Source: Emergomyces orientalis
Taxonomy: Eukaryota > Ascomycota > Eurotiomycetes > Onygenales > Ajellomycetaceae
Reading direction: 5' to 3'
NCBI GenBank assembly: GCA_002110485.1
Contig: MOWL01000067.1
Span: forward strand, 1,860,001-1,924,000
Length of the DNA: 64,000 nt
This document shows, piece by piece, positions 31,546 through 42,924 of this stretch (positions are counted from its first letter, which is position 1; every line of letters begins with the position of its first letter). The notes under the pieces were generated by a model. The model worked only from the letters and a program-made list of their open reading frames with translations. It was not told where the DNA came from and made no database searches. Made by a program: the position numbers and the translations under genes.

Positions 31546-34500
31546 TCACAGGACAATTCGCATTCGCTTTGGAAAAACAGGATTAGATAACTGAACTTTG
31601 CGCTTCCACTGAAATAAACCCTTTTCACAATGACACGAAATTCTGCCAGGAGTACCATGATCAGAAGTACCAAATGAAGCATTCAATTCTTGTTGCTGTA
31701 TAAACCATTTCATTGTTTGAGGAAATTCACTGATATTGTAAGTTTTTCCACTTTCTGTTCTGACTGATAGAGTAATTGTCTCATTTGGATGCCGTACATG
31801 AAATGATATATTCTTTCGGTACCGATGACAACAGTTGCAGATATCTCGTTTCATTCCAGAGGCAACTCGAACTCCTGTGCTTGTGATGAACTCCAGTTGA
31901 GGCATGTTTAAATCTGCGAGTGCTTTTAATACAGCGCGGCAGTTGGTTCGGCATCGGATAGACCCCTGACAGTGATAGAATCCAGATTCATATTTTGGTG
32001 GCCCATCTAGCATGAAATAAAAATTCGAGATAAGTAGGCACTGAGCAATGTGGGTAAGTTCTTTTTGACAGTGAGGTCTGACGTGAATGCTGCGTCTTAG
32101 AGTGCCCAGCCGTGTTACATCGTCCAGCTTTGGTACTGTAGGCATGGTCGGGTTTATTATGAAAAAATTTTTCAATTTCTGGGAATCTTTCGGGTGAGTC
32201 TCTCCGCCAAGGAATCCATTTAGAGACCACCAGAGACGCTTTAGTGAGTTTGCATGTGTGAGTTGTGCATCACCTGCTGAATTGTCTGTGTACCCAGTAC
32301 CGAGGCAAAGCACAACCTCTGGGCGGTTCTCTGGCCACAATCGACTGGCCTCTTCAAGTGCCATTTCAATTGGATTGGGGACCCAGAGACCTCCATCAGT
32401 GAAAACACCGGTTGCCGTTTTCAGCGGGGGGAAATATCTTGGACACATATTAGGGGAGTGCTAGATTTCATAGGGCATTGAACTTACACTGGTGCAGCCG
32501 AGGTTGCACGTCCCCTGTTGATATATGATCAGTGACTTTCTGAATGGTGAAGAATGTTTAGACTAACGCTTCCCATAGAAGTGGTTCATCCTCGATGTGC
32601 TTTGGCCGTATTAGGGCGTATCCTATTTTCGGTCAGGCATGATTCAAATTATAGATGGATATTCGTTACCCTTTCTTGGCCTTTCGGAGCCGTTATAGTT
32701 TGTGATAATAGATGGTGTATGGCGGTCCATGGTGGTGGAGACAGCAATTCGTGTTCCTGAAACTCTGTTAGGTATGTGATCAAATAACCGTGTGGTCAAT
32801 CCAAACACATCCTGTAAGCAGTCTTCTAAAATTTTCTCATCGTACAGGGCGTCAGACGAGAGCCACCTGATACCAGCTCTTACACGGCCCCATACTGTTC
32901 GGAGAGTGCCGCTGAAGCAGCGTTGAGCGAGATTTTCAAATATTTTACAGCAATGTGAAATCTCCCATTGTAAAGCGAATGCACAAAGATTGGTGAGACC
33001 ACCTGAATCAAGGTCAGACACATTCGGCTAAGATGGGGGTGTCCACAAACCAGAACTTGTCCCCCCAGAGAAGTCGAACATCTGATGCAGTGGACAGCCA
33101 CCAAGAAGCTGCTGCAAAAGCCGGAGGAATTCCAAAGGCACCACACCCCGACAGCCACCTCCAGCTATAGAAATTATACGTATACCTGCAGTCTTTGGTT
33201 TGAGGTCGACCATTAAATTTGCTGGCCCGCAAAAGGGACAATGTTCAAGGACTAGTCGATCCTCATAACCTGATACTCCACGCCCGAAACGCCTAACACA
33301 TATGTCGCAAATGGAATGCCCACAACTCAAGACATGTTCGGGCGTTCGTAGGTGGCACAAGAGGCAGATTTGGTTCGTTTTCAACATTTTTATTGCGCGC
33401 TTTTGCCTCTCCAAGTTTTGAAAGTGAAAGTGCGAGGAACATAACTTTCCTTCCTCTAGTTCACGAAGCATCATCTTGAGTTCATTCTCGATTTTGTCAC
33501 ATTGATATTCTGCATGCTCTCCGCAAGGAATGACCTGCTTCAGCGCTTTGAGACAATGTAATTTATATAGAGAACGAAAGACAGTCTGAGGATCAAAATC
33601 TGTCAAATTGTAAGCTTGTTTCCCGTCTCCTCAACAGGCAATGCAGGTAGTCTTACGATGCATTCCTGGCGGATAAGCATCTGCCAAAATGCTTGACGCG
33701 ATGGACGATGCCACAACATCATATGGTACCTTGAAATGGATGACCGCGAGTTCCAGAAAAGTCACAAGATAATCGCTATAGTTTTCCAGGGTGTTAAAGG
33801 AGTTTCTGGCTGCGGACATAAAATTAAACTCTGTGGAAATAGTGCTTGCTGTGTGCTGTGTAGCATAACTGAAAAATGCACTTAGATGACTTGCAGAGAA
33901 TAGACAGCGATTTTGCTGGCGTTTCTCTTGTGCCACCGCAGCACGACGGGCAACTGCCTCTTTCAAGGATTGATAGCAAGCCTCTAATGAGAGCCCCTTG
34001 TCGTTGAGGCTCAACACATCAATTGAAGAGAAATTGCTATTTATTTTAGACCCATTACAGGTTTGAATTGTGGCCATCAAGGCATCCACTTGAACATTAT
34101 CCGTTGTGCTAGAGACGACTATGATTATCGCCGGACGTATCTCTTGGGGAAGATTTGATGCGCTCCCAATACTTACCCACCGGGTCACACAGGATGCTAT
34201 GTCGGATAAGTTCTGGAAGTCATCGGCAAACAGGCATATGACATCGCAGAATAAGAAAAGTAGTCTTGCATACAAAATGTCAATCAGGGCATAATCTGAA
34301 TCCCAAGAGATCATGGATGGTATGGAATCATGGCAAAAATTTTGAATCCCACCATTCTTTGGTTGACAGAATGGATTGCTATCTGCAAAAACAAAGGGCG
34401 TGTCAGACCCAGCTGTTTCTGTTTCTAGTTGTAAGCAGATATCTTCGGTGGGTCGCCTGCGACTGGTGTTGTTTCTGGGGAACAAGTGTTTCAGTGCTGT

Positions 34501-34659
34501 ATTTTTCCGCTTGCTGCCAATGAAATGGGCAAGGCGGGGAAACTGTTCGTCAGGCCGAGTCATCTCCTGGATGACTCGGCGCATTCTACCTGTGTCCTCC
34601 AGAACATCCCTATCTCTCCTAGTTGCTTTTAACCACGCCAAATGACCGCAGTGATGCAT
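31546..34659 (-). CDS. RING-finger/patatin-like phospholipase (Starship PLP type), 952 aa
   Basis: Six exons: 34659-33657, 33599-33051, 33002-32670, 32622-32568, 32514-32488 and 32437-31546. All phases agree and give 952 residues. Residues 1-334 are an N-terminal region of unknown fold. A RING-type finger follows at about 413-459 (CLLC...CGHSICDIC...CPFC). The patatin domain begins RIISIAGGGCRGVVPLEF (oxyanion motif GGGCRG, about 481-486), with the nucleophile elbow GGTSSG at about 513-518, RATSAAPVYFPPLK, and the catalytic Asp in FTDGGLWVPNP (about 670). Patatin-like proteins are one of the five recurrent Starship accessory families and in Neurospora take part in allorecognition (plp-1). Lipid hydrolysis is expected from the intact Ser-Asp dyad; the biological role is inferred. 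The first acceptor may instead be 16 bases upstream (33616). Confidence 0.93.
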
Positions 34660-34878
34660 TATTATTATTGCTTGACGTGCTGGCTACCTGATGAGGAGTA
34701 TTTGGGTTTATATATATCCACCATTAGCAGATAGTAAACAAGGGACATCCTACTCTTTTAATATTCTTCAGAAGTGCACTTTTGCCATATGATCAAATCT
34801 ACCAGTGTAACAGTCAAGAGAAAATGATGTAGGTTTCCTCTTTTTTTTCTGAGTTCCGCAACGAGTAACATACTCAAT
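34660..34878. promoter_or_regulatory. Short divergent promoter between PLP and DUF3723 genes
   Basis: Only 219 bases separate the two start codons. A symmetric TATA run (TTTATATATATCC, 34707-34719) lies in the middle, and an AGAAGTGCACTTTTG motif is at about 34770. The arrangement suggests joint expression. Confidence 0.5.
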
Positions 34879-37273
34879 ATGGCCTCCACAGAGGCGGACC
34901 GCGAAGACTTTCTTGCAAAAGCGACTCATTATCGAGGTCGGGCAAAAATTGACATTGAGAACTTGAGTTTTGGGACAAGCACTACGCGGGGAGTTCGCAC
35001 AGTGGACCCCAAGCATGTGGCTCGTCTTGTAAATGTATTTAAGCAAGATGGGTGCTACCAGCTTCAGCCGGAAAATTATGTTCCTGGAATTGTATCCCAG
35101 GAGGATTTGGCGAGGGCTTTGCAGCTGTCGCAGTTGCACCAGGCAGATCTGTTACAAGACGGTGAACCGTGCCAACTTAAATTGCCACCTGGCGTCAACA
35201 TATCGGTCCTCCACGGCCAGCATCGTATTTTGGCGGCAAAGGAATACCTATGGCCTCTGGAGAGGTGGTGGGTCGTGACGCTCTACAGCGACGGTAAGCT
35301 CTTTCAGATATGCAGTGACAAGGCTAATTAAATCCAGGCCTGCCGGATGCCACAAAATCATCTATCCGTGAGGAATACTCCCACACTCTTCGGTTCTGTG
35401 ATGGTGATATCTATCGGAACTTACGATTCAACCAGATGCAGAATAATGTGGAGGAGGCCAATAGATGGTTAGCTAGGTTGTCACCAAGAAAACGAGCCGA
35501 TGTCGACAAGATGCAACGGAAACTTAGTGCCTTGAGTCGGGGATTTGACCAGCTACTGCCATTTATTGGACTGTGGCCTGACTTGGAGCTCGGGAATCTT
35601 CATGGGCTCTTTGCTTTAAAATGTCCTAAGGTGATATTTTCCTAAATTCCTTTACTGCTCAACAATGTCTCATCCAGATGCAGGAGCTCCTCCATTATCT
35701 CGATCGAATGCATTCCATTTGGAGCACTATTTTTGGAAACCTGGGGTATTCTTTGCTTGATCGGAAGACTGTCACTCTAGTTGAAGCTATGGCTCCGAAG
35801 TACGCACGCGCGGATGCTGCACAGATTCAAGACTGGATGAGCCGCAGGTTGATATTTCCAGCTGTTGATGATCAGGATGACCGTGATGCCATCCTCGGAA
35901 ATATTCTGCAAACTGAGGGACGTATTCTATCATTTAATACCTTTTTCCAGGATTCAATCTATCTTGAAGCTTGTGTAAGCTCGCTTCGTTGCCTTGTTCC
36001 TTCAAATTTCCAGGGCTCCCTGCGGGATTGTTTTTTCCAACATTACACTGGCATCAATCAGGTGGCGGGGGAAATACGTGTCCAGACAAGAGAACAAATC
36101 GTGATATGGCCTGGAGAACGAAATCAGGGCCGGGAAGTGGGTTACCAACAGCTGATTCTTGGGGCCATGCGCGACTTCCCCCCGCTCAGCCACGTTGCAC
36201 CTCGCCGGGACCAGGGGAAGCCAAAGCCTGTTATTGACAGCCCGAGTGAAGAATGTCGGTTTCTGCTAGCAACCGGTGCCCTCAACCTTGGTTTTGACAC
36301 TCCCGAGATCAGGAACCTGATAGCTGTAGACCCAATTTATGACCTAGCTAGTAAATTCCTAAGACGGGCGCGTCCCACAGAAATTTACGACCTTGACGAA
36401 ACTCTTGTTGGTAATATCATTGAGTACATAGTCGAACATCTACCCATGGCAGCACAACCTCGGCCCTTGAACCACCCGCCAGAGTTCACCACAGATCTTC
36501 GGCCACAGCCTAAAAGTGACCGCTACAACCGACCATGCAATACCAATTACAAAAATGACCGTGAATATCTCTATCTTGATGTGATCTATAACTATCAACC
36601 AGTACCGAGGTCGCATCTCACATCCCTGGCCTTTCAGCGGGATATTTTTGTAAGTTTTTTTGGCATTGTGCTATTGAACCCGGTTGTCCCAGATGACAAT
36701 GGGGGTGAACCGGGGCCACCTCCTGACCCGTCGTCAAGGCATTATTCGCAAGAGTATAGCCCAAGTGTTTATAACTCAGGGGCTCCACCGAGTTCGAATG
36801 CTTGGGAGAGATTACGAGTTTCCTGGGACAACGTTTTGCCAACGCCGAATCAGCCCGATACTGGAACCAATGGCATTTTCCGCAGACTTGAACCAGGTGT
36901 TCTGCTTTCAACTGAGATGGAGTCTGCTTTGTCATCAAATGCAGATCTGATGATGTATGACTGGAATAACAACAGTTTTGCAGTTTTCAACAATCTACAA
37001 GAACAAAAAGCCTTGTTCGATGAAATAGCAAGCTCTCTGGCAAACAATACTTATTGCTTTGTGATTGAAAGCAGAGGAAGACTGGCAACCTGCTCATTGC
37101 ATGAACTTTGGGTGACTGTGCAGGGTCAATCACTAGTTCTTGTTGGATTGAAAAGAGATATTAGAAGAGGGGATAATGGTGTCACCACTGTACAAGAATT
37201 AATAGATTGTATTGAAGATCACCAGAGAAGAGAATCAATCAACAGTGCCAGCACTTTCTGTAATTTGATGTAA
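34879..37273 (+). CDS. DUF3723 protein (Starship accessory gene), 767 aa
   Basis: Exons 34879-35293, 35338-35630 and 35678-37273 join in phase with introns of 44 and 47 nt. Signature segments of DUF3723 are present: CYQLQPENYVPGIV, VNISVLHGQHRILAAKEYL (HGQHRI at about residues 114-119), DGDIYRNLRFNQM, ALSRGFDQLLPFIGLW, YLDRMHSIWSTIFG, and a C-terminal LTSLAFQRDIFVSFFG. The family is of unknown function but is one of the markers repeatedly found in Starships. The HGQHRI motif resembles the ParB/Srx-type nucleotide-binding loop in spacing, which is only a suggestion. The GTAAGT at 36649 is not used, because the frame through it matches the family. Confidence 0.92.
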
Positions 37274-37328
37274 ATTAGATACAGCTATTGACAAAAACAA
37301 TACATAATATCCATTTGTTCCACCATTT

Positions 37329-37767
37329 CTATTTTGCTCGCTGTTGTACACCAAACTCAACGTCTCTCTTCTGTGGATGAGGCTCGTGAGGCGAACTGAC
37401 GAAACACGGCGGTGTGAATACAGATTGTTGATCTTTTTTGGCCTCTTTTTCTTCCTCGCCAAGATCCAGTGCCTCAAAATCATCATAAGAATGTGTGGTT
37501 TCGGGAACAGCGTTCAGCTTGGTGAATAAGTGAGTTAACATTTGAAGTTAAAAGGCCTGAATACCTGGAATAGCTTACTATGCCTTGAGAAGGATAGCTT
37601 GCATTGGTCTTCAAGCAGAAGGTATTTCCATCAAGATCGGACAGAACAAGTAAAACATTTAGATCAAAATCAAGAGCGAGTTTACGCAGTTTTCGAAAGA
37701 TAGTTCGGCGGCGCTTGGGAAGCATCTCTCTGCTGGTTTGAAGTTTTTTCTTCCCAATTTTTGCCAT
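37329..37767 (-). CDS. Small MADS-box-like protein (125 aa)
   Basis: Two exons (37767-37579 and 37517-37329) with a 61-nt intron give 125 residues. The N-terminus SREMLPKRRRTIFRKLRKLA, then DLNVLLVLSDLDGNTFCLK resembles a shortened SRF/MADS fold (basic helix with R-T-F-K, then two strands). The C-terminus is acidic then basic. It ends 56 bases from the convergent DUF3723 stop. A role as a DNA-binding regulator is a guess from the motif. Confidence 0.6.
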
Positions 37768-38076
37768 GTTTAAAATTCGAAAGATAAGATACCTATAAAA
37801 TTAAAGAGGTTTGCGTGTAATGGAGTTGAAAGTGGGTGGAAATGTTCTTAAATACACTAAATTGATCAGAGCACATGAGCTTCATAGCTACTAAGAATAG
37901 ATGAAACATGGGGAAGCGATTCGCTGACGCAGGGGAGCGGCGCGTTCCATAAAAAGTAACATAATTCTAAAAATGGATTGTGGGGAGGCGATACGCGCTC
38001 CAAGGCGCTTAAACATTTTGCTTGCATATAAAATGGTCCATCATTCTCCCTTTTCTCTGCTGTGTCTTGAAACACG
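37768..38076. promoter_or_regulatory. Divergent promoter between MADS-like and ferric reductase genes
   Basis: No open frame of note. About 309 bases separate the two start codons. The stretch just before the FRE ATG includes GCTTGCATATAAAATGG, a TATA-like element at about 38021-38032. Confidence 0.4.
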
Positions 38077-39812
38077 ATGAACAAAATGGACTTTATACTT
38101 ATCTACGGAATATTCGTTGGCGCATGTGCATCTCTTCTAATATTTTTTCATCTTATTATCTTGTTCAAAAAATACTTTATGCAGAGCTTGATCAGATTTA
38201 GTCTAAAACATCTGGTCTACCCTTATATGTTTCGTCGATTGTGGGTTTTGGCACCGGCGACACGATTTAATATCTCCCTCCAGCTTGGCTATTACGCTGT
38301 ATCTCTTGTGTCTAATTTCATTGGAGTACACTCAATTGATGAATTTGGGGCGCGAGCGGGAAATCTTTCGATTATCAACTTAATTCCTCTGCTCTTTGGC
38401 ACCAGGCTTGACTTAATCGCTAGCATTTTCGGGCTGTCCTTCCGCTCGTATCTCCATATGCATGGTATTATTGGAGTGACAACCTGCATTCAAGGTCTCG
38501 TTCATGTGGTAATACATATGCAGCGGAAGCGCTTCGATACATCAGATTCTGTGCAACTTTATGGGCTCTTGGTATGATACATCAGTGACTTGAAGCTGCC
38601 CTGAGCCTCTTATCTAACTAAAGACAGAGTATTGTATCGTTTGCAACTCTAATTTTAGTTCTCGGAGTTCGCCGGTGGTTGTATGAAATATTTCTCAAAA
38701 CTCATTCCTGCTTTGCCCTACTGGCGGCCGTAACGCTTTGGCTTCATTTGAAAATGAAAAGAGTGATTGCCAGTCTCTGCCTACTTATTGGATTATCTAT
38801 TTTCCTCAGCACCTCCGTGCTACATTGGATAATGCTTTTTGCCCGTAATGTCACATCCCAACAATTTGGTTCCAAAGCCCAGATATTTAAAGGGCGTGAC
38901 ATTGTCAGGGTGGAGCTATCTGTGGCGCGGCCCTTCAAAGTACAGGCTGGCCAGACTGTTTACGTCCGGATTCCTCGAGTCAGTTTTTGGTCACTATTTC
39001 AAGCTCACCCTTTCGTTGTTGTTTGGGAGAAGAAAGACAGCAATGGAAAGTCTTCCACAATTTCTCTACTAATCAGAGAGAGACGCGGATTCACAAATAA
39101 ACTGAGCCAGTATAGGCACCAAGACATTCTTACAACCTGGATAGACGGACCATATGGCAAAGCATTATTGGTTGGAAACTATACTCATGCACTGATGGTT
39201 GCTACAGGGATCGGAATTGTGGCATTAATCCCTTGTATTCGAGAGTTTGTGGAAGCGCAAAAGGAACATCCAGTATTAGGCCGTACTGTTGTGGTCGCAT
39301 GGGAGCCTGATGATAAGAGTACGTTCTACGTAACCCTAGACGCATTGACTTCTGACAATTCTTTTAGGGGATTTGGATTGGGTGCGAGACTGGATGGATT
39401 CACTGTTGCTGGAAGACAAGGGTAATTATGTAAGTTCTTGGGTTCCTTTCAAGATGCGGTATGTGTCTAACTGGCCACAGATTCTCCGCTTTGGTGTGTA
39501 TATACTTCCTCGAGGTTCCGAAGCCAAAACGGACGGAGAACATGACCGAATCTGGAAGTTGCCTGTTGGGATGGAACCCAAAGAGCTTGTAAATCAGGAC
39601 TATTTAAAAGACAAGTCCAACATACTAGTTGCGGGTAATCTTTCACTCTGCTCTACCTGCTATCATGACTGACTTTGGAAGTTTCTGCGAACAATACTCT
39701 CCGTGACGGGATACGAGAGGCAGTCCGGAAGGAGATAACAACAAGCTTCACTCTGACTGACCTGCCATTTCAGCCCTGGGAGACTCGTCAGCCCTCAAGA
39801 CAGGCTGTATAG
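38077..39812 (+). CDS. Ferric-chelate reductase (FRE), NOX superfamily, 510 aa
   Basis: Five exons: 38077-38571, 38628-39318, 39368-39429, 39481-39634 and 39682-39812, all in phase, 510 residues. The N-terminal half is membrane-spanning (several hydrophobic helices) with the haem-ligand region SFRSYLHMHGIIGVTTCIQG and THSCFALLAAVTLWLH. The FAD-binding part has QAHPFVVVW (HPF motif), and the NADPH-binding part starts DGPYGKALLV and THALMVATGIGIVALIPC. The C-terminus is LTDLPFQPWETRQP. It would reduce Fe(III) at a membrane using NADPH and FAD. FRE genes are one of the recurring Starship accessory families. At 510 residues it is shorter than many FREs (600-700). Confidence 0.93.
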
Positions 39813-39952
39813 AGAGCGCCATATATATGAAATTACAGCAAGGTGGTATATAATATGGCAAGATTATTTAGAACTAGATCAATGTTTGAAATACAAAACT
39901 TGTTACTGTGGCTGATATGGTTCCCAATCAAACTTTGCACATCGTCCGGCTT
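39813..39952. other. Convergent 3' region
   Basis: A short gap holding the 3' ends of the ferric reductase and the pseudokinase. No gene. Confidence 0.4.
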
Positions 39953-40985
39953 CTAATGCAAGAGGGCCCAGGCATCCGGGTCCACCAGAAAATGCTAGAA
40001 AGATATGCTAGATCATATCTTAGTGATTGAATAATAGCAGTGTTTGTACCTTGACTTACATTCAGAAGTTCTGTGATTGAGAAGCTCTCTGTTTTCCTGA
40101 AGAAATCTACAACATTTGCACTCCAACCAGCCGGCTGCACCAGAACTAGAGACTTTGGATTAAGATAGCTACTGCCAGGCTCCATTATTTCCTTCATCAG
40201 CAGGCCAATGGACCGGATGTCCGCCTGCTTATCAACATTGTTGGAGAGCATACTTGCCCCAATATTACCTGGAAATCAATTAGTCTGAGAAAATTGGTGA
40301 AAATGAATATCTGATTCTGATACTGACCAATTTTGATGTGCCCTGTCAGTGAGAGAAAAATATTATGACACATAATATTACCATGAGCAATGTGCAGTTC
40401 CTTATGAATATATGAAAGGCCCTGAAGTACCTATTTTATTTTAGTAAAGTTTATAAATAGGACGACTGTCAATTGAGTCACCTCTTTGCACACAGCAGCA
40501 ATATGTGCCTCATTTAAAATAGTATAAGAATGAATTTTGTCCAATGAGATATGCATCCTTTCATAAATGAAAAAAATGCTTGGTTTATGAATATAAGCAG
40601 CCTTTAGATTCACCAGATTAGAGTGTGATGTTCTTAAGAGGTTTTGAGTCGAATTTTGTTCAGTAACAGTTTGCTCTTTGATTGCCACGATGAGAGATGC
40701 CGGTGAACGCTCGAAGGCCAAATACATGGTGTTGGATCGACCCTCTTTTGTAAACCGTTCGTATTTGTCCCACGGACTTCCCCGTTGACAGAAATCTATG
40801 GATTGTCGTTTATTTCCATGATCACCGCCTGGATGGTTAATTGGGAGAGGAAGCGGGGGTGGTTTCCAGAGCGTCCGTTTCCGCGGTTCAGGGATTTTCG
40901 GGGATTCAGTACAGAGCAATTCCGGGGGATCGGAAAGATCAGTGCTTCTGGGGAAAACAGTGCAACGCCTCTCAATTGAAGACAT
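39953..40985 (-). CDS. Protein-kinase-like pseudokinase (285 aa)
   Basis: Exons 40985-40482, 40430-40328, 40268-40060 and 39994-39953 give 285 residues. Kinase-like landmarks are SPWDKYERFTKEGRSNTMYL (glycine-loop region), SLIVAIKEQTV (beta-3 Lys), NLVNLKAAYIHKPSIFFIYE (hinge), VLQGLSYIHKELHIAHGNIM and HIKIGNIGASML. The catalytic HRD is HGN and DFG is replaced by GNIG, so it should not phosphorylate. The layout resembles STE20/PAK-type kinases (ADIRSIGLLMKEIMEP, ELLNHFLVDPDAW). It is convergent with the ferric reductase. The last junction is less certain. Confidence 0.7.
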
Positions 40986-41205
40986 CCTGTATTATTTGTG
41001 AATGAAAATGAAAATCTGAGCTACGCACTTGTGGCACCAGTCATTATTTATTATAAAATTGTAGCAAATTTTCTGCATTTGTTCACTTTTGTACCCAGCC
41101 ATTATTGTACTTCGAGCCTTAATGTTTTTCAGCTGATACTAGTATATATCAAGTACCAAGTCCATTCACAAAAATTTTAAACATTAAAAGCTTCTAAATT
41201 TCAAA

Positions 41206-41895
41206 ATGTTTTCCTCTATTCCTCATCGCAGCATCACAATATGCTCCAATGGCGATTGGACCAGACGAGATCCAAGTAATGGGCCGTACGGTATTTTTAT
41301 CACCTCGTCAGAGGGTGAATCAGTGGTAGCAGTGGAGAATGTGAGGGCTAACTATGAGGCACTTTGGTTTGAAGCCAGTAGAGCCATGAATGTTTTGCTC
41401 TGGGGCACGAGCAGTCAGCGTATGTCTGCAGTAGACAAAGTCAAGGAGTTAAACCAAAGAATAAAAGGCATGAACCTAGAATGGAATCAAGACTCCAGAA
41501 CTGGTCTCATAGACTATCAAGACTGGATACAAGCGGGAAAGCAGCTCGATTTGGCTATTCGTGACCGCTGTGTGTACAACTCAGATGCACGATACTATGA
41601 TATTGAGGACTTTATCTATGAGAGGATTCAGAACCGGTGCTATCCCATATCATGGAAGGTTGAATGGGAATGTTACCAAGAGAAGTGCACTCTAAACTAT
41701 GAATGTCGTCATGACGGTTACCGCATTCCCCCAGGGTCACGAAGAGACATTATTTCAAGTCGAAGACCACACCAGCCAGCAATGCATCGAACGAGGAGGC
41801 AAACAGATCCACGACAACATCCTGCCAGACTACATAACAAGCTAGCAATTCGACAAAGTTCCCGAGGGAATGACCTCATGAGGCCTATAAGATGA
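41206..41895 (+). CDS. Hypothetical protein (229 aa), related to the N-terminus of the next gene
   Basis: One exon. An N-terminal region (SITICSNGDWTRRDPSNGPY) precedes KVKELNQRIKGMNLEWNQDS, LIDYQDWIQAGKQLDLAIRD and FIYERIQNRCYPISWKVEWE. The last three segments align by eye with ALENLNHEIHEWN, ILNWDFFNDWSAAFSNTDRN and REYNEELSEQGYPPAWQWEN of the protein starting at 42925, so the two appear to share a small helical domain. The C-terminus is Arg/Gln-rich. Function unknown. Confidence 0.6.
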   Translation: MFSSIPHRSITICSNGDWTRRDPSNGPYGIFITSSEGESVVAVENVRANYEALWFEASRAMNVLLWGTSSQRMSAVDKVKELNQRIKGMNLEWNQDSRTGLIDYQDWIQAGKQLDLAIRDRCVYNSDARYYDIEDFIYERIQNRCYPISWKVEWECYQEKCTLNYECRHDGYRIPPGSRRDIISSRRPHQPAMHRTRRQTDPRQHPARLHNKLAIRQSSRGNDLMRPIR

Positions 41896-42924
41896 TTCTT
41901 CACTGTTTATTGTGCGGCTCATCGAGACCAGAGCCTTCAGGCAAGAAAATGCGCCCTTCACGACTCAACTTGTATGCTTCAGAATACTGGGGCTTGATAC
42001 CCCCCTAGAGAATGAAGCAGTAAATATTGTATTATTAGATGTGTGCGCGAGGGAGAACAATAAGGGGACCCACCGGCCTGTTTCTCAGTGATATATTTAA
42101 AGGATCGATTCTTGAATAGGTGTCACTCATCAATTATTTTGATCAGCTGTTCCGAGTAATTTAGCGATATATTATGTATGTAAATAATGGAAGAAGAACA
42201 GTTTTCTAATAAACCTGATTTGCCACTTCTGCTGTAAATATAGAGATAGCTTGATTTGATTGTAAAGCTTGGTGAAAAGTGCTATCAAAAACAGGATTTC
42301 TCTGACACTTTGTAAGATTAATTTCTTTGAACGATGAGCACTAGTAGTACATTAGCCAGCTAGTAAGCTACCTGGTTTCAAATTAGTTACAGAGATTGAT
42401 TAGTAATATCCTATTGTAGCCGATTTGTTGCCAAACCGCTAATAGGCAGGTTATGAAATACTAACTAAATTTAGGGGGCCCAGTCCATCGAAGCGATCAG
42501 TCTTCCGTAGCATGTACGGAGTTACGGAGTAATACGGATACACAATAAGGTACTAGCGTGGGCCCAGCCCTGCATCGGCCCACGCGGTCGATGTGGAGCC
42601 TGCGCTACTCGAGCATGCCGCTCTTAGAAGCCTCATTTTTGTACCACAATTTCTCAAAGTGAACAAGAAAATAATGGCAAATATACAAAAGTGCACTTTG
42701 TATGGTTTACACTTCTCATATATTTATTTAATATCTTTCATGTTTATTAAATAGTGCAGAAGGAAACATTTGTAAATCTAAAGAAAATGTCCCTAAGGTA
42801 TATAAAAATGCACTTTTTATGACTCATGAGAAGTCATTTTTTTCTTGCAAATGATTATAAAGTTCTCTATAAATTTCCCCGATGTTATCTCTTGTTTTTC
42901 CTTCATAAAATGTAAAACACAAAT
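41896..42924. promoter_or_regulatory. Intergenic region with repeated TGCACTTT motif
   Basis: No gene. Two similar segments, AAAGTGCACTTTGTATGGTT (about 42690) and AAAATGCACTTTTTATGACT (about 42808), lie upstream of the 42925 gene; a like motif is present before the DUF3723 gene at about 34770. They could be regulatory sites. Confidence 0.4.

Noticed and set aside
36649..36692. GTAAGT...CCCAG as an intron in the DUF3723 gene
   Set aside because: Removing it shifts the frame, and the frame through it (SLAFQRDIFVSFFG) matches the family.
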